Shown: positions 51,786 through 59,306 of the stretch, piece after piece
How positions within the stretch are numbered: position 1 is the stretch's first letter
Layout of the letters: each line of letters begins with the position of its first letter
Assembly (NCBI GenBank): GCA_035530135.1
Contig: DATKVJ010000088.1
Location: forward strand, 36,927 to 100,926
Source: CAIYYX01 sp035530135
GTDB taxonomy: Bacteria; Pseudomonadota; Gammaproteobacteria; Burkholderiales; Rhodocyclaceae
Direction: 5' to 3'
DNA length: 64,000 bases
Program-made: the position numbers and the translations under genes
The notes under the pieces: model-generated
What the model saw: only the letters and a program-made list of their open reading frames with translations
Told to the model about the DNA's origin: nothing
Database searches by the model: none

Positions 51786-54567
51786 GCGTCTCGCCCTCGC
51801 CGAACAGGTTGGCGGCGCAGCGGCCGCACAGTTCCGGGTGTTGGTCGGCGTGGTCGTGGTGGCCGACATCCGCGCGCCAGTGCCAGCAGCGGGGGCACTT
51901 GGCGTGCGCGGACGGCGTGACGATCACCGCTTCCGCGCCGGCGTCGGCGGCCTTGACCAGCGTGGTCTTGGAGCAGATCAGGACGAAGCGCAGATCGTCT
52001 CCCAGCGCCGAGAGCAGCTCGTACTTGGCGCCGCTGGCGCGGATCTCCACCTCCGCCTGGAGGGACGAGCCGATCGCGCCGGCGCCGCGCAATTCCTCCA
52101 TCGCCTTGCTGACTTCGGCGCGTACTTCGCGGATCCGGCGCCAGCTATCGAGCAGTTGCGCTTCGTCGCTTGATTCCGGCAGTTGATGCCAGGTGCTGAG
52201 CATGACGCTCTCAGGATTGCCCAGTGCCGACCACACTTCCTCGGCGGTGAAGGCGAGCACCGGCGCCATCAGCCGGGTCACGCTCTGCAGTATGTGCCAG
52301 AGCGCGCTCTGGGCAGAACGGCGCGGGTGCGAGTCGGCGCCGGTGGTGTAGAGCCGGTCCTTGAGGATGTCGAGATAGAAGGCGCCGAGATCCTCCGAAC
52401 AGAAGTTCTGCAAGGCCTGCGCTACCTTGTGGAACTCGTAGCGCTCGTAGTCGGCGCCGACCTGTTCCTGCAACTGCCGCGTCAGCGCCAGCGCGTGGCG
52501 GTCGATCTCCAGCCACTGCGCGGGTGCGAGCATCTGCGTCGCCGGGTCGAAGTCGGCGGTATTGGCGAGCAGGAAGCGCAGCGTGTTGCGGATGCGGCGG
52601 TAGGATTCGACCACCCGCTTCAGGATCTCATCGGAGATCGACAGTTCGCCCGAGTAGTCTGACGAGGCGATCCACAGGCGGATGATTTCCGCTCCGAGCT
52701 TGTCGCTGATTTCCTGCGGCGGCATGCCGTTGCCCTGGGACTTGCTGCGCTTGCGGCCGTTTTCGTCGACCACGAAACCGTGGGTGAGCAGCGCCCGGTA
52801 CGGCGCGCGGCCGTCGAGCGCGCAAGCGGTGAGCAGGCTGGAGTGGAACCAGCCGCGATGCTGGTCGGAGCCCTCGAGATAGAGGTCGGCCGGGAAGGTG
52901 CTGGCCTCCCGGTGCGAGCCGCGCAACACGCTCCAGTGCGTGGTGCCCGAGTCGAACCAGACATCCAGGGTGTCGTTCATCTTGCTGTATTGGGCGGCAT
53001 CCGGGCCGAGCAGTTCTTCGGCGTCGAGCTTGAACCAGGCCTCGATGCCGGCGCGCTCGACCCGCAACGCCACCTGTTCGAGCAACTCGGCGCTGCGCGG
53101 ATGCGGCTCGCCCGTCTCGTTGTGCAGGAAGAACGGGATCGGCACGCCCCAGTTGCGCTGGCGGGAGATGCACCAGTCGGGCCGGTTGGCGATCATCGCG
53201 GCGAGCCGCGCCTGGCCCCAGGCGGGATAGAAGCTGGTGTCGTCGATCGCGGCGAGCGCGGTCTGGCGCAGCGTCGGCGTGCGCTCGCCGTCCATGCGCA
53301 CGAACCACTGGGTGGTGGCGCGGTAGATCAGCGGCGTCTTGTGGCGCCAGCAGTGCATGTAGCTGTGGCTGATCTCGGCGGCGTCGAACAGGGCGCCGAC
53401 CTCGCGCAGCTTGTCGATGATGGCGGGGGCGGCCGCCCAGATGTTCATGCCGCCGAACAGCGGCAGACTGTCGGCGAAGCGGCCGTTGCCCAGCACCGGC
53501 GTCAGGATCTCTTCGTTCGTCATGCCGTGCGCGCGGCAGGAAGAGAAGTCCTCCAGACCGTAGGCGGGAGCGCTGTGCACGATGCCGGTGCCGGCTTCCA
53601 GGGTCACGTAGTCGCCCAGGAACACCGGCGAGAGGCGCTCCGGGTAGAAGGGGTGGCGAAAGCGGATCAGCCCCAGCTTGGCGCCCTGGGCGCGGGCCAG
53701 CACCGGACCGCCCAGACCGTAGCGCAGGAGCGCCTGGGGGGCCAGGTCGCTGGCCAGGATCAGCAGGCCGCGCTCGGTATCCACCAGGTCGTAGCTGAAT
53801 TCCGGATGGACGTTCAGCGCCTGGTTCGCGGGTATGGTCCAGGGCGTCGTCGTCCAGATCACCGCATAGACCGGCTTGTCCGGCAGCATCGCCAGAGCGA
53901 AGGCGGTTTTGATCCGGTCGCGATCGACCGCCTCGAAGCCGACGTCGATGGCCGGCGACTTCTTGTCCTGGTATTCGACCTCCGCCTCGGCCAGCGCCGA
54001 ACCGCAGTCGAAGCACCAGTTGACCGGCTTCAGGCCGCGATACAGGTGCCCCTGTTCGAGCATCCTTCCCAGCGCGCGGATCTCCGCCGCCTCGGTCTTG
54101 AAGGCCATGGTCAGGTAGGGGTTGTCCCATTCGCCCAGGACGCCCAGGCGGATGAAGTCCCGCTTCTGCCGCTCGACCTGCTCGGCGGCGTAGGCGCGGC
54201 ACAGTTCGCGCACCCGGTCGGCGGGGATGTTCTTGCCGTGCAGCTTCTCGATCTGGTGCTCGATCGGCAGGCCGTGGCAGTCCCAGCCCGGCACGTAGGG
54301 GGCGTCGAAACCGGCCAGGGTCTTGGCGCGGACGATGATGTCCTTGAGGATCTTGTTGACCGCGTGGCCGATATGGATGTCGCCGTTGGCGTAGGGCGGG
54401 CCGTCGTGGAGGGTGAAGCGCGGCCTCCCGCGCGCAGTCTCGCGGATCTTCTGATAGAGCCCTCGCGCCTGCCATTGCTTGATCCAGGCGGGTTCGCGCT
54501 TGGCCAGGTCGCCGCGCATCGGGAAGGGCGTATCGGGAAGATTCAGGGTCTTGCGGTAATCAGCCAT
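51772..54567 (-). CDS. ileS: Isoleucyl-tRNA synthetase
   Basis: 931 residues, class I synthetase. The HIGH motif is in PPYANGDIHIGHAVNKILKD, the editing domain is present, and the C-terminal zinc finger shows CPRCWHW and CGRCAANLFGEG. The KMSKS loop reads KRSKS (GRKRSKSQGN), with Arg instead of Met at position 2. The start is ATG 54567 (MADYRKTLNLPDTPFPMRGD), overlapping the ribF end by 8 bases; upstream in-frame codons are ribF sequence. It lies in the ribF-ileS-lspA operon. Confidence 0.97.
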   Translation of the reverse strand: MADYRKTLNLPDTPFPMRGDLAKREPAWIKQWQARGLYQKIRETARGRPRFTLHDGPPYANGDIHIGHAVNKILKDIIVRAKTLAGFDAPYVPGWDCHGLPIEHQIEKLHGKNIPADRVRELCRAYAAEQVERQKRDFIRLGVLGEWDNPYLTMAFKTEAAEIRALGRMLEQGHLYRGLKPVNWCFDCGSALAEAEVEYQDKKSPAIDVGFEAVDRDRIKTAFALAMLPDKPVYAVIWTTTPWTIPANQALNVHPEFSYDLVDTERGLLILASDLAPQALLRYGLGGPVLARAQGAKLGLIRFRHPFYPERLSPVFLGDYVTLEAGTGIVHSAPAYGLEDFSSCRAHGMTNEEILTPVLGNGRFADSLPLFGGMNIWAAAPAIIDKLREVGALFDAAEISHSYMHCWRHKTPLIYRATTQWFVRMDGERTPTLRQTALAAIDDTSFYPAWGQARLAAMIANRPDWCISRQRNWGVPIPFFLHNETGEPHPRSAELLEQVALRVERAGIEAWFKLDAEELLGPDAAQYSKMNDTLDVWFDSGTTHWSVLRGSHREASTFPADLYLEGSDQHRGWFHSSLLTACALDGRAPYRALLTHGFVVDENGRKRSKSQGNGMPPQEISDKLGAEIIRLWIASSDYSGELSISDEILKRVVESYRRIRNTLRFLLANTADFDPATQMLAPAQWLEIDRHALALTRQLQEQVGADYERYEFHKVAQALQNFCSEDLGAFYLDILKDRLYTTGADSHPRRSAQSALWHILQSVTRLMAPVLAFTAEEVWSALGNPESVMLSTWHQLPESSDEAQLLDSWRRIREVRAEVSKAMEELRGAGAIGSSLQAEVEIRASGAKYELLSALGDDLRFVLICSKTTLVKAADAGAEAVIVTPSAHAKCPRCWHWRADVGHHDHADQHPELCGRCAANLFGEGETRAAA

Positions 54568-55495
54568 TTTGGGTATTCGCGAAGTAGGTTCGGGTGGCAT
54601 CGACGTCGCGGGCGATCTGTACCTTGAGGGCGTCCAGGCTGTCGAACTTGGCTTCGTCGCGCAGCTTGTGCAGGAAGTTGACCGTGACGTGGGCGCGATA
54701 GATCGAGCGGTCGAAATCGAGCAGATGCACTTCCAGGACGGGTTTCAGTCCGTCACCCAAGGTCGGCCGCACTCCCAGGCTGGCGGCGCCGGGCAAGGGC
54801 TTAGCAGACAGGCCGGAGACGGTGACGGCGAAGATGCCGGCGAGCGGCAGGCGCTTCCTCTTCAGCTGCACGTTGGCGGTCGGGTAACCCAGTTCGCGGC
54901 CGATCTTGTTGCCCTCGACCACCCTGCCGGCGATGCAGTAGGGGCGGCCGAGCAGCCGCGCGGCGTGCTCGATGTCGCCCGCCTCCAGGCACTCGCGCAG
55001 CGCCGAACTGGAGACGCGTTCCCCTCGCCAGTCGAGTGTGGGCATGGCCTCGACGTCGAAGCCGTGGCGCTTGCCGGCTTCCTGCAGCATCGTGCAGTCG
55101 CCGCTGCGGCCGCGCCCGAAGCGGAAGTCGTCGCCGATGATCAGGTGCCGGACTGACAGGCCCTGCACCAGGATGCGGAAGGCGAAGTCCTCCGCGCTCA
55201 AGGCGGCGAGCGCTGCGTCGAAGCGGCAGACATAGACCCGGTCGATGCCGCAACGCTCGATCAGGGCGAGCTTCTCGCGCAGATTGGTCAGCCTCGCCGG
55301 TGCCTGGTCCGGGGCGAAGAATTCGCGCGGATGCGGCTCGAAGGTCACCAGGGCGGAGGGCAGGCCGAGTTGCCGCGCCTGCGCCACCAGACGCGCGAGC
55401 AGCGCCTGGTGGCCTCGGTGCAGGCCATCGAAGTTGCCGATGGTGAGCACGCTCGATGTTGCCGCACGTTCCGGGACTCTGCGAAAAACCTGCAT
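54560..55495 (-). CDS. ribF: Bifunctional riboflavin kinase / FAD synthetase
   Basis: 311 residues. The N-terminal FMN adenylyltransferase half has the nucleotidyl-transfer motif TIGNFDGLHRGHQALLARLV and LIIGDDFRFGRGRSGD. The C-terminal riboflavin kinase half has LGYPTANVQLKRKRLPLAGI and LEVHLLDFDRSIYRAHVTV. The protein makes FMN and then FAD from riboflavin. It is the first gene of the ribF-ileS-lspA operon. The 38 bases to the amiC stop are AT-rich and show no clear terminator. Confidence 0.95.
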   Translation of the reverse strand: MQVFRRVPERAATSSVLTIGNFDGLHRGHQALLARLVAQARQLGLPSALVTFEPHPREFFAPDQAPARLTNLREKLALIERCGIDRVYVCRFDAALAALSAEDFAFRILVQGLSVRHLIIGDDFRFGRGRSGDCTMLQEAGKRHGFDVEAMPTLDWRGERVSSSALRECLEAGDIEHAARLLGRPYCIAGRVVEGNKIGRELGYPTANVQLKRKRLPLAGIFAVTVSGLSAKPLPGAASLGVRPTLGDGLKPVLEVHLLDFDRSIYRAHVTVNFLHKLRDEAKFDSLDALKVQIARDVDATRTYFANTQNG

Positions 55496-55533
55496 GACCG
55501 CGCCAAAAAAAACGCTGAGTATAGCAGTTGGTG

Positions 55534-56772
55534 TCAGCTCAGCCTGGACTTCGCGAGCGGCGGGTTCTTGGCGAAATAAGTCTTGATGCCTCGGAATATG
55601 GCCTCGGCGATCTTCTCCTGGTAGGCGTCGTCGTTGAGCCGTTTCTCTTCCTCGGGATTGGAGATGAAGTCGGTTTCGACCAGAATCGAGGGAATGTCGG
55701 GAGCCTTCAGCACGGCGAAGGCCGCCTGCTCGACCCGGCCCTGGTGCAGGGGGTTGACGTCGCCCAGTTGACCGAGAACGTCCCTGCCCAGCTTCATGCT
55801 GTCGTTGCTGGTCGCCGTCTGAGACAGGTCGAGCAGGGTGCGCGCGAGATAGGGGTCCTTGACCTTGAGGTTGACCCCGCCGATCAGATCGGAGGCGTTC
55901 TCGCGTCGCGCCAGCCAGCGCGCCGCGGTGGACGAGGCGCCGTGCTCGGACAGCACGAAGACGCTGGAGCCGTGCGCGGTCTGGTTGGTGAAGGCGTCGG
56001 CGTGTACCGAGACGAACAGGTCGGCCTGCACGCGCCGGGCCTTCTCCACGCGCTGGCCCAGGGGGATGAAGTAGTCGCCGTCGCGGGTGAGCACCGTGCG
56101 CATGTTCGGCTCGGCTTCGATCCTTTTCTTGAGTCGGCGGGCGACCGAAAGCACGACGTTCTTCTCGTGAGTGCCGGCCTGGCCGGTGGCGCCGGGATCC
56201 TCGCCGCCGTGTCCGGGGTCGAGCATGATGGTCACCATGCGCGCTATTTCCCCCGTTATCTCGCCCGGTTCCTGCCGCGGCAGCTTTGCTTGTTTCTGCA
56301 GCAATGCCATCAGCGGGTCGATCGGCTCGGCCGGGTAGAGGTCGAGCACCAGCCGGTACCCGTATTCGCCGACCGGCTTCAGGGTGAACACCTGCGGCTT
56401 GACTTCGCCCTTGAGGTCTACCACCAGACGCACCACGCCCGGCCGGTTGCGACCGGCGCGGATCAGCTTGATGTAGGGATCGGCCGCGGAAATCCTGCCG
56501 GGCAGTTTGGCGAGCACCGAATTGAACTCGACGCCTTCGAGATCCACGACCAGGCGCGCCGGATTGCTCAGTTGCCGGTAGCTGAATACCAGGGGCTGGC
56601 TGTCTTCGAGCGTGATGCGGGTGTAGTCCGGCGCCGGCCAGACCCGCACCGCCATCACGCTGCTGTGGCCGATGGCGCCTGCCGCGCTGCGGGTGACCAG
56701 CAGCGTCAGCGAGGCTGCCCCGAGCTTGAGCAGCTCGCGCCGGGAGAGCCGGTTCGCCAGTTTCTCAGGCAT
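55534..56772 (-). CDS. amiC: N-acetylmuramoyl-L-alanine amidase (AmiC-like)
   Basis: 412 residues. A twin-arginine signal (LSRRELLKLGAASLTLLV) suggests Tat export. An AMIN domain follows, then an Amidase_3 domain with zinc ligands in IMLDPGHGGEDPGATG, KNVVLSVARRLKKRIE and DLFVSVHADAFTNQ, and the catalytic Glu in SILVETDFISNPEEE. It splits septal peptidoglycan during cell separation, usually under control of a LytM-domain activator. The start is ATG 56772; upstream in-frame codons are tsaE sequence. It overlaps tsaE by 67 bases. Confidence 0.92.
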   Translation of the reverse strand: MPEKLANRLSRRELLKLGAASLTLLVTRSAAGAIGHSSVMAVRVWPAPDYTRITLEDSQPLVFSYRQLSNPARLVVDLEGVEFNSVLAKLPGRISAADPYIKLIRAGRNRPGVVRLVVDLKGEVKPQVFTLKPVGEYGYRLVLDLYPAEPIDPLMALLQKQAKLPRQEPGEITGEIARMVTIMLDPGHGGEDPGATGQAGTHEKNVVLSVARRLKKRIEAEPNMRTVLTRDGDYFIPLGQRVEKARRVQADLFVSVHADAFTNQTAHGSSVFVLSEHGASSTAARWLARRENASDLIGGVNLKVKDPYLARTLLDLSQTATSNDSMKLGRDVLGQLGDVNPLHQGRVEQAAFAVLKAPDIPSILVETDFISNPEEEKRLNDDAYQEKIAEAIFRGIKTYFAKNPPLAKSRLS

Positions 56773-57257
56773 TGCAGACAGGCCCGCCCGCGGCTGCTGG
56801 CCGCGACGATTTCGGCCACGCGTCCTTGAGCGACGATGGCCAGACGCAGTCGCAGATCGGCGGGCGGCAGATAGCCGCCCGCGCGTTCCGGCCATTCGAC
56901 GAGGCAGACTCCGTCGCCCTGGAAGTATTCGTCGAGTCCCGCATCAAGATATTCTTCCGGCTGGTTGAATCGATAGAAATCAAAGTGGTACAAGTTTAAT
57001 CTAGAAATAGCATAAAGTTCAACAAAAGTATAGGTCGGGCTCTTGACCCGGCCTTCATGGCCCAGGGCGCGCAACAGACCGCGCACCAGCGTGGTCTTGC
57101 CGGCGCCCAGATCGCCCTCGAGCGCGATCACCAGTCCGGGGACGAGCGCCGGCGCCAGCGCGGCACCGAGCGCCAGGGTCGCCGCCTCGTCGGCCAGGGG
57201 CAGGGACAGGCGGGTATCATCGTGCTCACTCTGCTCGTCGCTAGGCTCTGCATGCAT
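56706..57257 (-). CDS. tsaE: tRNA t6A biosynthesis ATPase TsaE
   Basis: 183 residues. The Walker A is GDLGAGKTTLVRGLLRALG and the family segments SPTYTFVELYAISRLNLYHFD and EWPERAGGYLPPADLRL follow. TsaE works with TsaB and TsaD in N6-threonylcarbamoyladenosine formation. The C-terminus (last 22 residues) is overlapped by the amiC start. ATG 57257 shares the palindrome ATGCAT with the queG start on the opposite strand. Confidence 0.9.
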   Translation of the reverse strand: MHAEPSDEQSEHDDTRLSLPLADEAATLALGAALAPALVPGLVIALEGDLGAGKTTLVRGLLRALGHEGRVKSPTYTFVELYAISRLNLYHFDFYRFNQPEEYLDAGLDEYFQGDGVCLVEWPERAGGYLPPADLRLRLAIVAQGRVAEIVAASSRGRACLQCLRNWRTGSPGASCSSSGQPR

Positions 57258-58325
57258 TCAGAAGATCCTCAGGACTGGAAGCAACTGGCTGCCCGTATCA
57301 GGGCTTGGGGCACCGGATTGGGCTTTTCAGCCGTCGGCATCGCCCCGGTCACGGGCAGCGAAGCCGCGGAGGCGGGCTTGCTGGCGTGGCTCGCCGCGGG
57401 CTTCCACGGCGAGATGGATTATATGGCACGGCACGGAACCCGCCGCGCCCGGCCGGCCGAGCTGTTCCCGGGTACGGTCTCGGTGATCACGGCGCGGCTG
57501 GATTACTGGCCGGATGCCGCCGACGCCGACGAAGTCCTCGCCGACCGGACGCTTGCCTATGTCTCCCGCTACGCCCTGGGCCGCGACTACCACAAGCTGA
57601 TGCGCGCCCGCCTGCAGCAACTGGCCTCAAGCATCGAAGCCGAGCTCGGCCCCTACGCCCACCGCGTGTACGCCGACTCGGCGCCGGTTCTGGAAGCGGA
57701 CCTGGCGGCCAGGAGCGGCCTGGGTTGGCGCGGCAAGCACAGCTTGCTGCTCGCGCGCGCGGCCGGCTCGACCTTCTTCCTGGGCGAAATCTATACATCT
57801 CTGCCGCTGCCCGCCGATGCGCCGGTGTCGGCGCACTGCGGCACCTGCCGGGCCTGTCTCGATGCCTGTCCGACCGGCGCGATCGTCGCACCCTACCGGG
57901 TAGACGCGCGCCGCTGCATCTCCTATCTGACGATCGAGTTGAAGGGTAGCATTCCGGTCGAGTTGCGTCCCCTGATCGGCAATCGCGTCTATGGCTGCGA
58001 CGATTGCCAGCTCGTCTGCCCTTGGAACCGCGCCGCGCCGCGCACCCGCGAGGACGATTTCGCCGTTCGCCACGGCCTCGATCGGGCCTCGCTGGTCGAA
58101 CTGTTCGCCTGGAGCGAGGCCGAATTCAGGCAGAGGATGGCCGGCTCGGCCATCCATCGGATCGGCTTCGAGCGCTGGTCGAGGAACCTCGCGGTCGGCC
58201 TGGGCAACGCCCCGACCACGCCGGCGGTGGTGGCGGCGCTGGCGGCGAGAGTCCAGGACGGCTTGGCCCTGGTCCGGGAACACGTGGCCTGGGCGCTCGA
58301 ACGGCACGGCCGCCTCCCGCCCTAG
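57252..58325 (+). CDS. queG: Epoxyqueuosine reductase QueG
   Basis: 357 residues, the cobalamin- and iron-sulfur-dependent enzyme for the last step of queuosine synthesis on tRNA. Two [4Fe-4S] motifs are visible: CGTCRACLDACPTGAI, and CDDCQLVCPWNRAAP with the partner Cys in RRCISYLTIELKGSIP. The N-terminal half has SAVGIAPVTGSEAAEAGLLA and GFHGEMDYMARHG. Start ATG 57252 overlaps the tsaE start by 6 bases. A tRNA-Thr promoter begins just after the stop. Confidence 0.94.
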   Translation: MHSEDPQDWKQLAARIRAWGTGLGFSAVGIAPVTGSEAAEAGLLAWLAAGFHGEMDYMARHGTRRARPAELFPGTVSVITARLDYWPDAADADEVLADRTLAYVSRYALGRDYHKLMRARLQQLASSIEAELGPYAHRVYADSAPVLEADLAARSGLGWRGKHSLLLARAAGSTFFLGEIYTSLPLPADAPVSAHCGTCRACLDACPTGAIVAPYRVDARRCISYLTIELKGSIPVELRPLIGNRVYGCDDCQLVCPWNRAAPRTREDDFAVRHGLDRASLVELFAWSEAEFRQRMAGSAIHRIGFERWSRNLAVGLGNAPTTPAVVAALAARVQDGLALVREHVAWALERHGRLPP

Positions 58326-58330
58326 CCCGT

Positions 58331-58359
58331 TTGCCGGCACAGGTCCGAGTCGCTATAAT
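58331..58359 (+). promoter_or_regulatory. Sigma-70 promoter of the tRNA-Thr gene
   Basis: TTGCCG (58331-58336), a 17-base spacer and a perfect TATAAT (58354-58359) lie directly before the tRNA. Transcription would start near 58366, about 15 bases before the tRNA 5' end. Confidence 0.85.
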
Positions 58360-58380
58360 CCGCAACCTCGTTGCACCGAG

Positions 58381-58456
58381 GCCGGCGTAGCTCAGATGGT
58401 AGAGCAGCGCATTCGTAATGCGAAGGTCGGGAGTTCGATTCTTCTCGCCGGCACCA
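58381..58456 (+). tRNA. tRNA-Thr (anticodon CGT)
   Basis: 76 bases with a 7-bp acceptor stem (GCCGGCG with CGCCGGC), D arm GCTC/GAGC, anticodon loop TTCGTAA (CGT), T loop GTTCGATTC, and an encoded ACCA end. The D-arm to variable-loop sequence is like E. coli thrW. It reads ACG codons. It has its own promoter and terminator. Confidence 0.97.
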
Positions 58457-58472
58457 TCCTCAGAACATCCCA

Positions 58473-58496
58473 GGCTTGCGCACGGCAGGCCTTTTT
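58473..58496 (+). terminator. Intrinsic terminator of tRNA-Thr
   Basis: GGCTTGC (58473-58479) pairs with GCAGGCC (58485-58491) with one G-U pair and a 5-base loop, followed by five Ts. It ends 16 bases before the next gene's ATG, so that gene needs readthrough or a promoter in this interval. Confidence 0.7.
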
Positions 58497-58511
58497 CTTG
58501 CGGGAGAGACA

Positions 58512-59273
58512 ATGCAGATCAAGGATAGCGTATTCATCGTCACCGGCGGCGCTTCCGGCCTGGGTGCGGGCACCGCCCGGATGCTCGCGGCGGGCGGCGC
58601 CAAGGTGGTGATCGCCGACCTCAACAAGTCGGCGGGAGAGGCGCTGGCCGCCGAGCTCGGGGCGCGCTTCCACGCGACCGACGTCGCCAGCGAGGCGAGC
58701 GCCCAGGCGGCGGTGGACCTGGCGCTCTCGGCCTACGGCGCGGTCAACGGCCTGGTAAACTGCGCCGGCATCGCCATCGGCGAGAAGGTGCTGGGCAAGG
58801 AGGGGCCGCACGCGCTGGCGTCTTTCGCCAAGGTCATCAACGTCAATCTGGTCGGCAGCTTCAACATGATCCGTCTGGCGGCAGGGGCCATGAGCAAGGG
58901 TACGCCCAACGCCGCGGGAGAGCGTGGCGTGATCGTGAACACCGCTTCGGTGGCGGCTTACGACGGCCAGATCGGCCAGGCTGCCTATTCCGCCTCGAAG
59001 GGCGGCATCGTCGGCATGACCCTGCCGATCGCGCGCGAACTGGCGCGCTACGGCATCCGCGTCATGACCATCGCTCCGGGCATCTTCGAGACGCCGATGC
59101 TGCTCGGCATGCCGCCGGAGGTCCAGGAAGCGCTGGGCAAGATGGTGCCCTTCCCGCAGCGTCTGGGCAAGCCGGCCGAGTACGCCGCGCTGGTCAGGCA
59201 GATCGCCGAGAACGAGATGCTGAACGGCGAGGTGATACGCCTGGACGGCGCCATCCGCATGGCGCCGAAGTAG
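58512..59273 (+). CDS. SDR-family dehydrogenase, probable 3-hydroxyacyl-CoA dehydrogenase (HSD10 type)
   Basis: 253 residues, a classical short-chain dehydrogenase. The NAD motif is VTGGASGLGAGTARML, Asp-38 region VVIADLNKSA, NAG-type motif VNCAGIAIGEKV, catalytic Ser in IVNTASVAAYDGQIGQ and YxxxK in AAYSASKGGIVGM. The sequence style (KVINVNLVGSFNMIRLAAGA, FETPMLLGMPPEVQEALGKM) fits the HSD10/3-hydroxyacyl-CoA dehydrogenase type used in fatty-acid or isoleucine breakdown. GGGAGAGAC precedes ATG 58512. Confidence 0.85.
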   Translation: MQIKDSVFIVTGGASGLGAGTARMLAAGGAKVVIADLNKSAGEALAAELGARFHATDVASEASAQAAVDLALSAYGAVNGLVNCAGIAIGEKVLGKEGPHALASFAKVINVNLVGSFNMIRLAAGAMSKGTPNAAGERGVIVNTASVAAYDGQIGQAAYSASKGGIVGMTLPIARELARYGIRVMTIAPGIFETPMLLGMPPEVQEALGKMVPFPQRLGKPAEYAALVRQIAENEMLNGEVIRLDGAIRMAPK

Positions 59274-59306
59274 TTCGCCTGGTCCGGGCTCGGCCGCACC
59301 ATTCCC

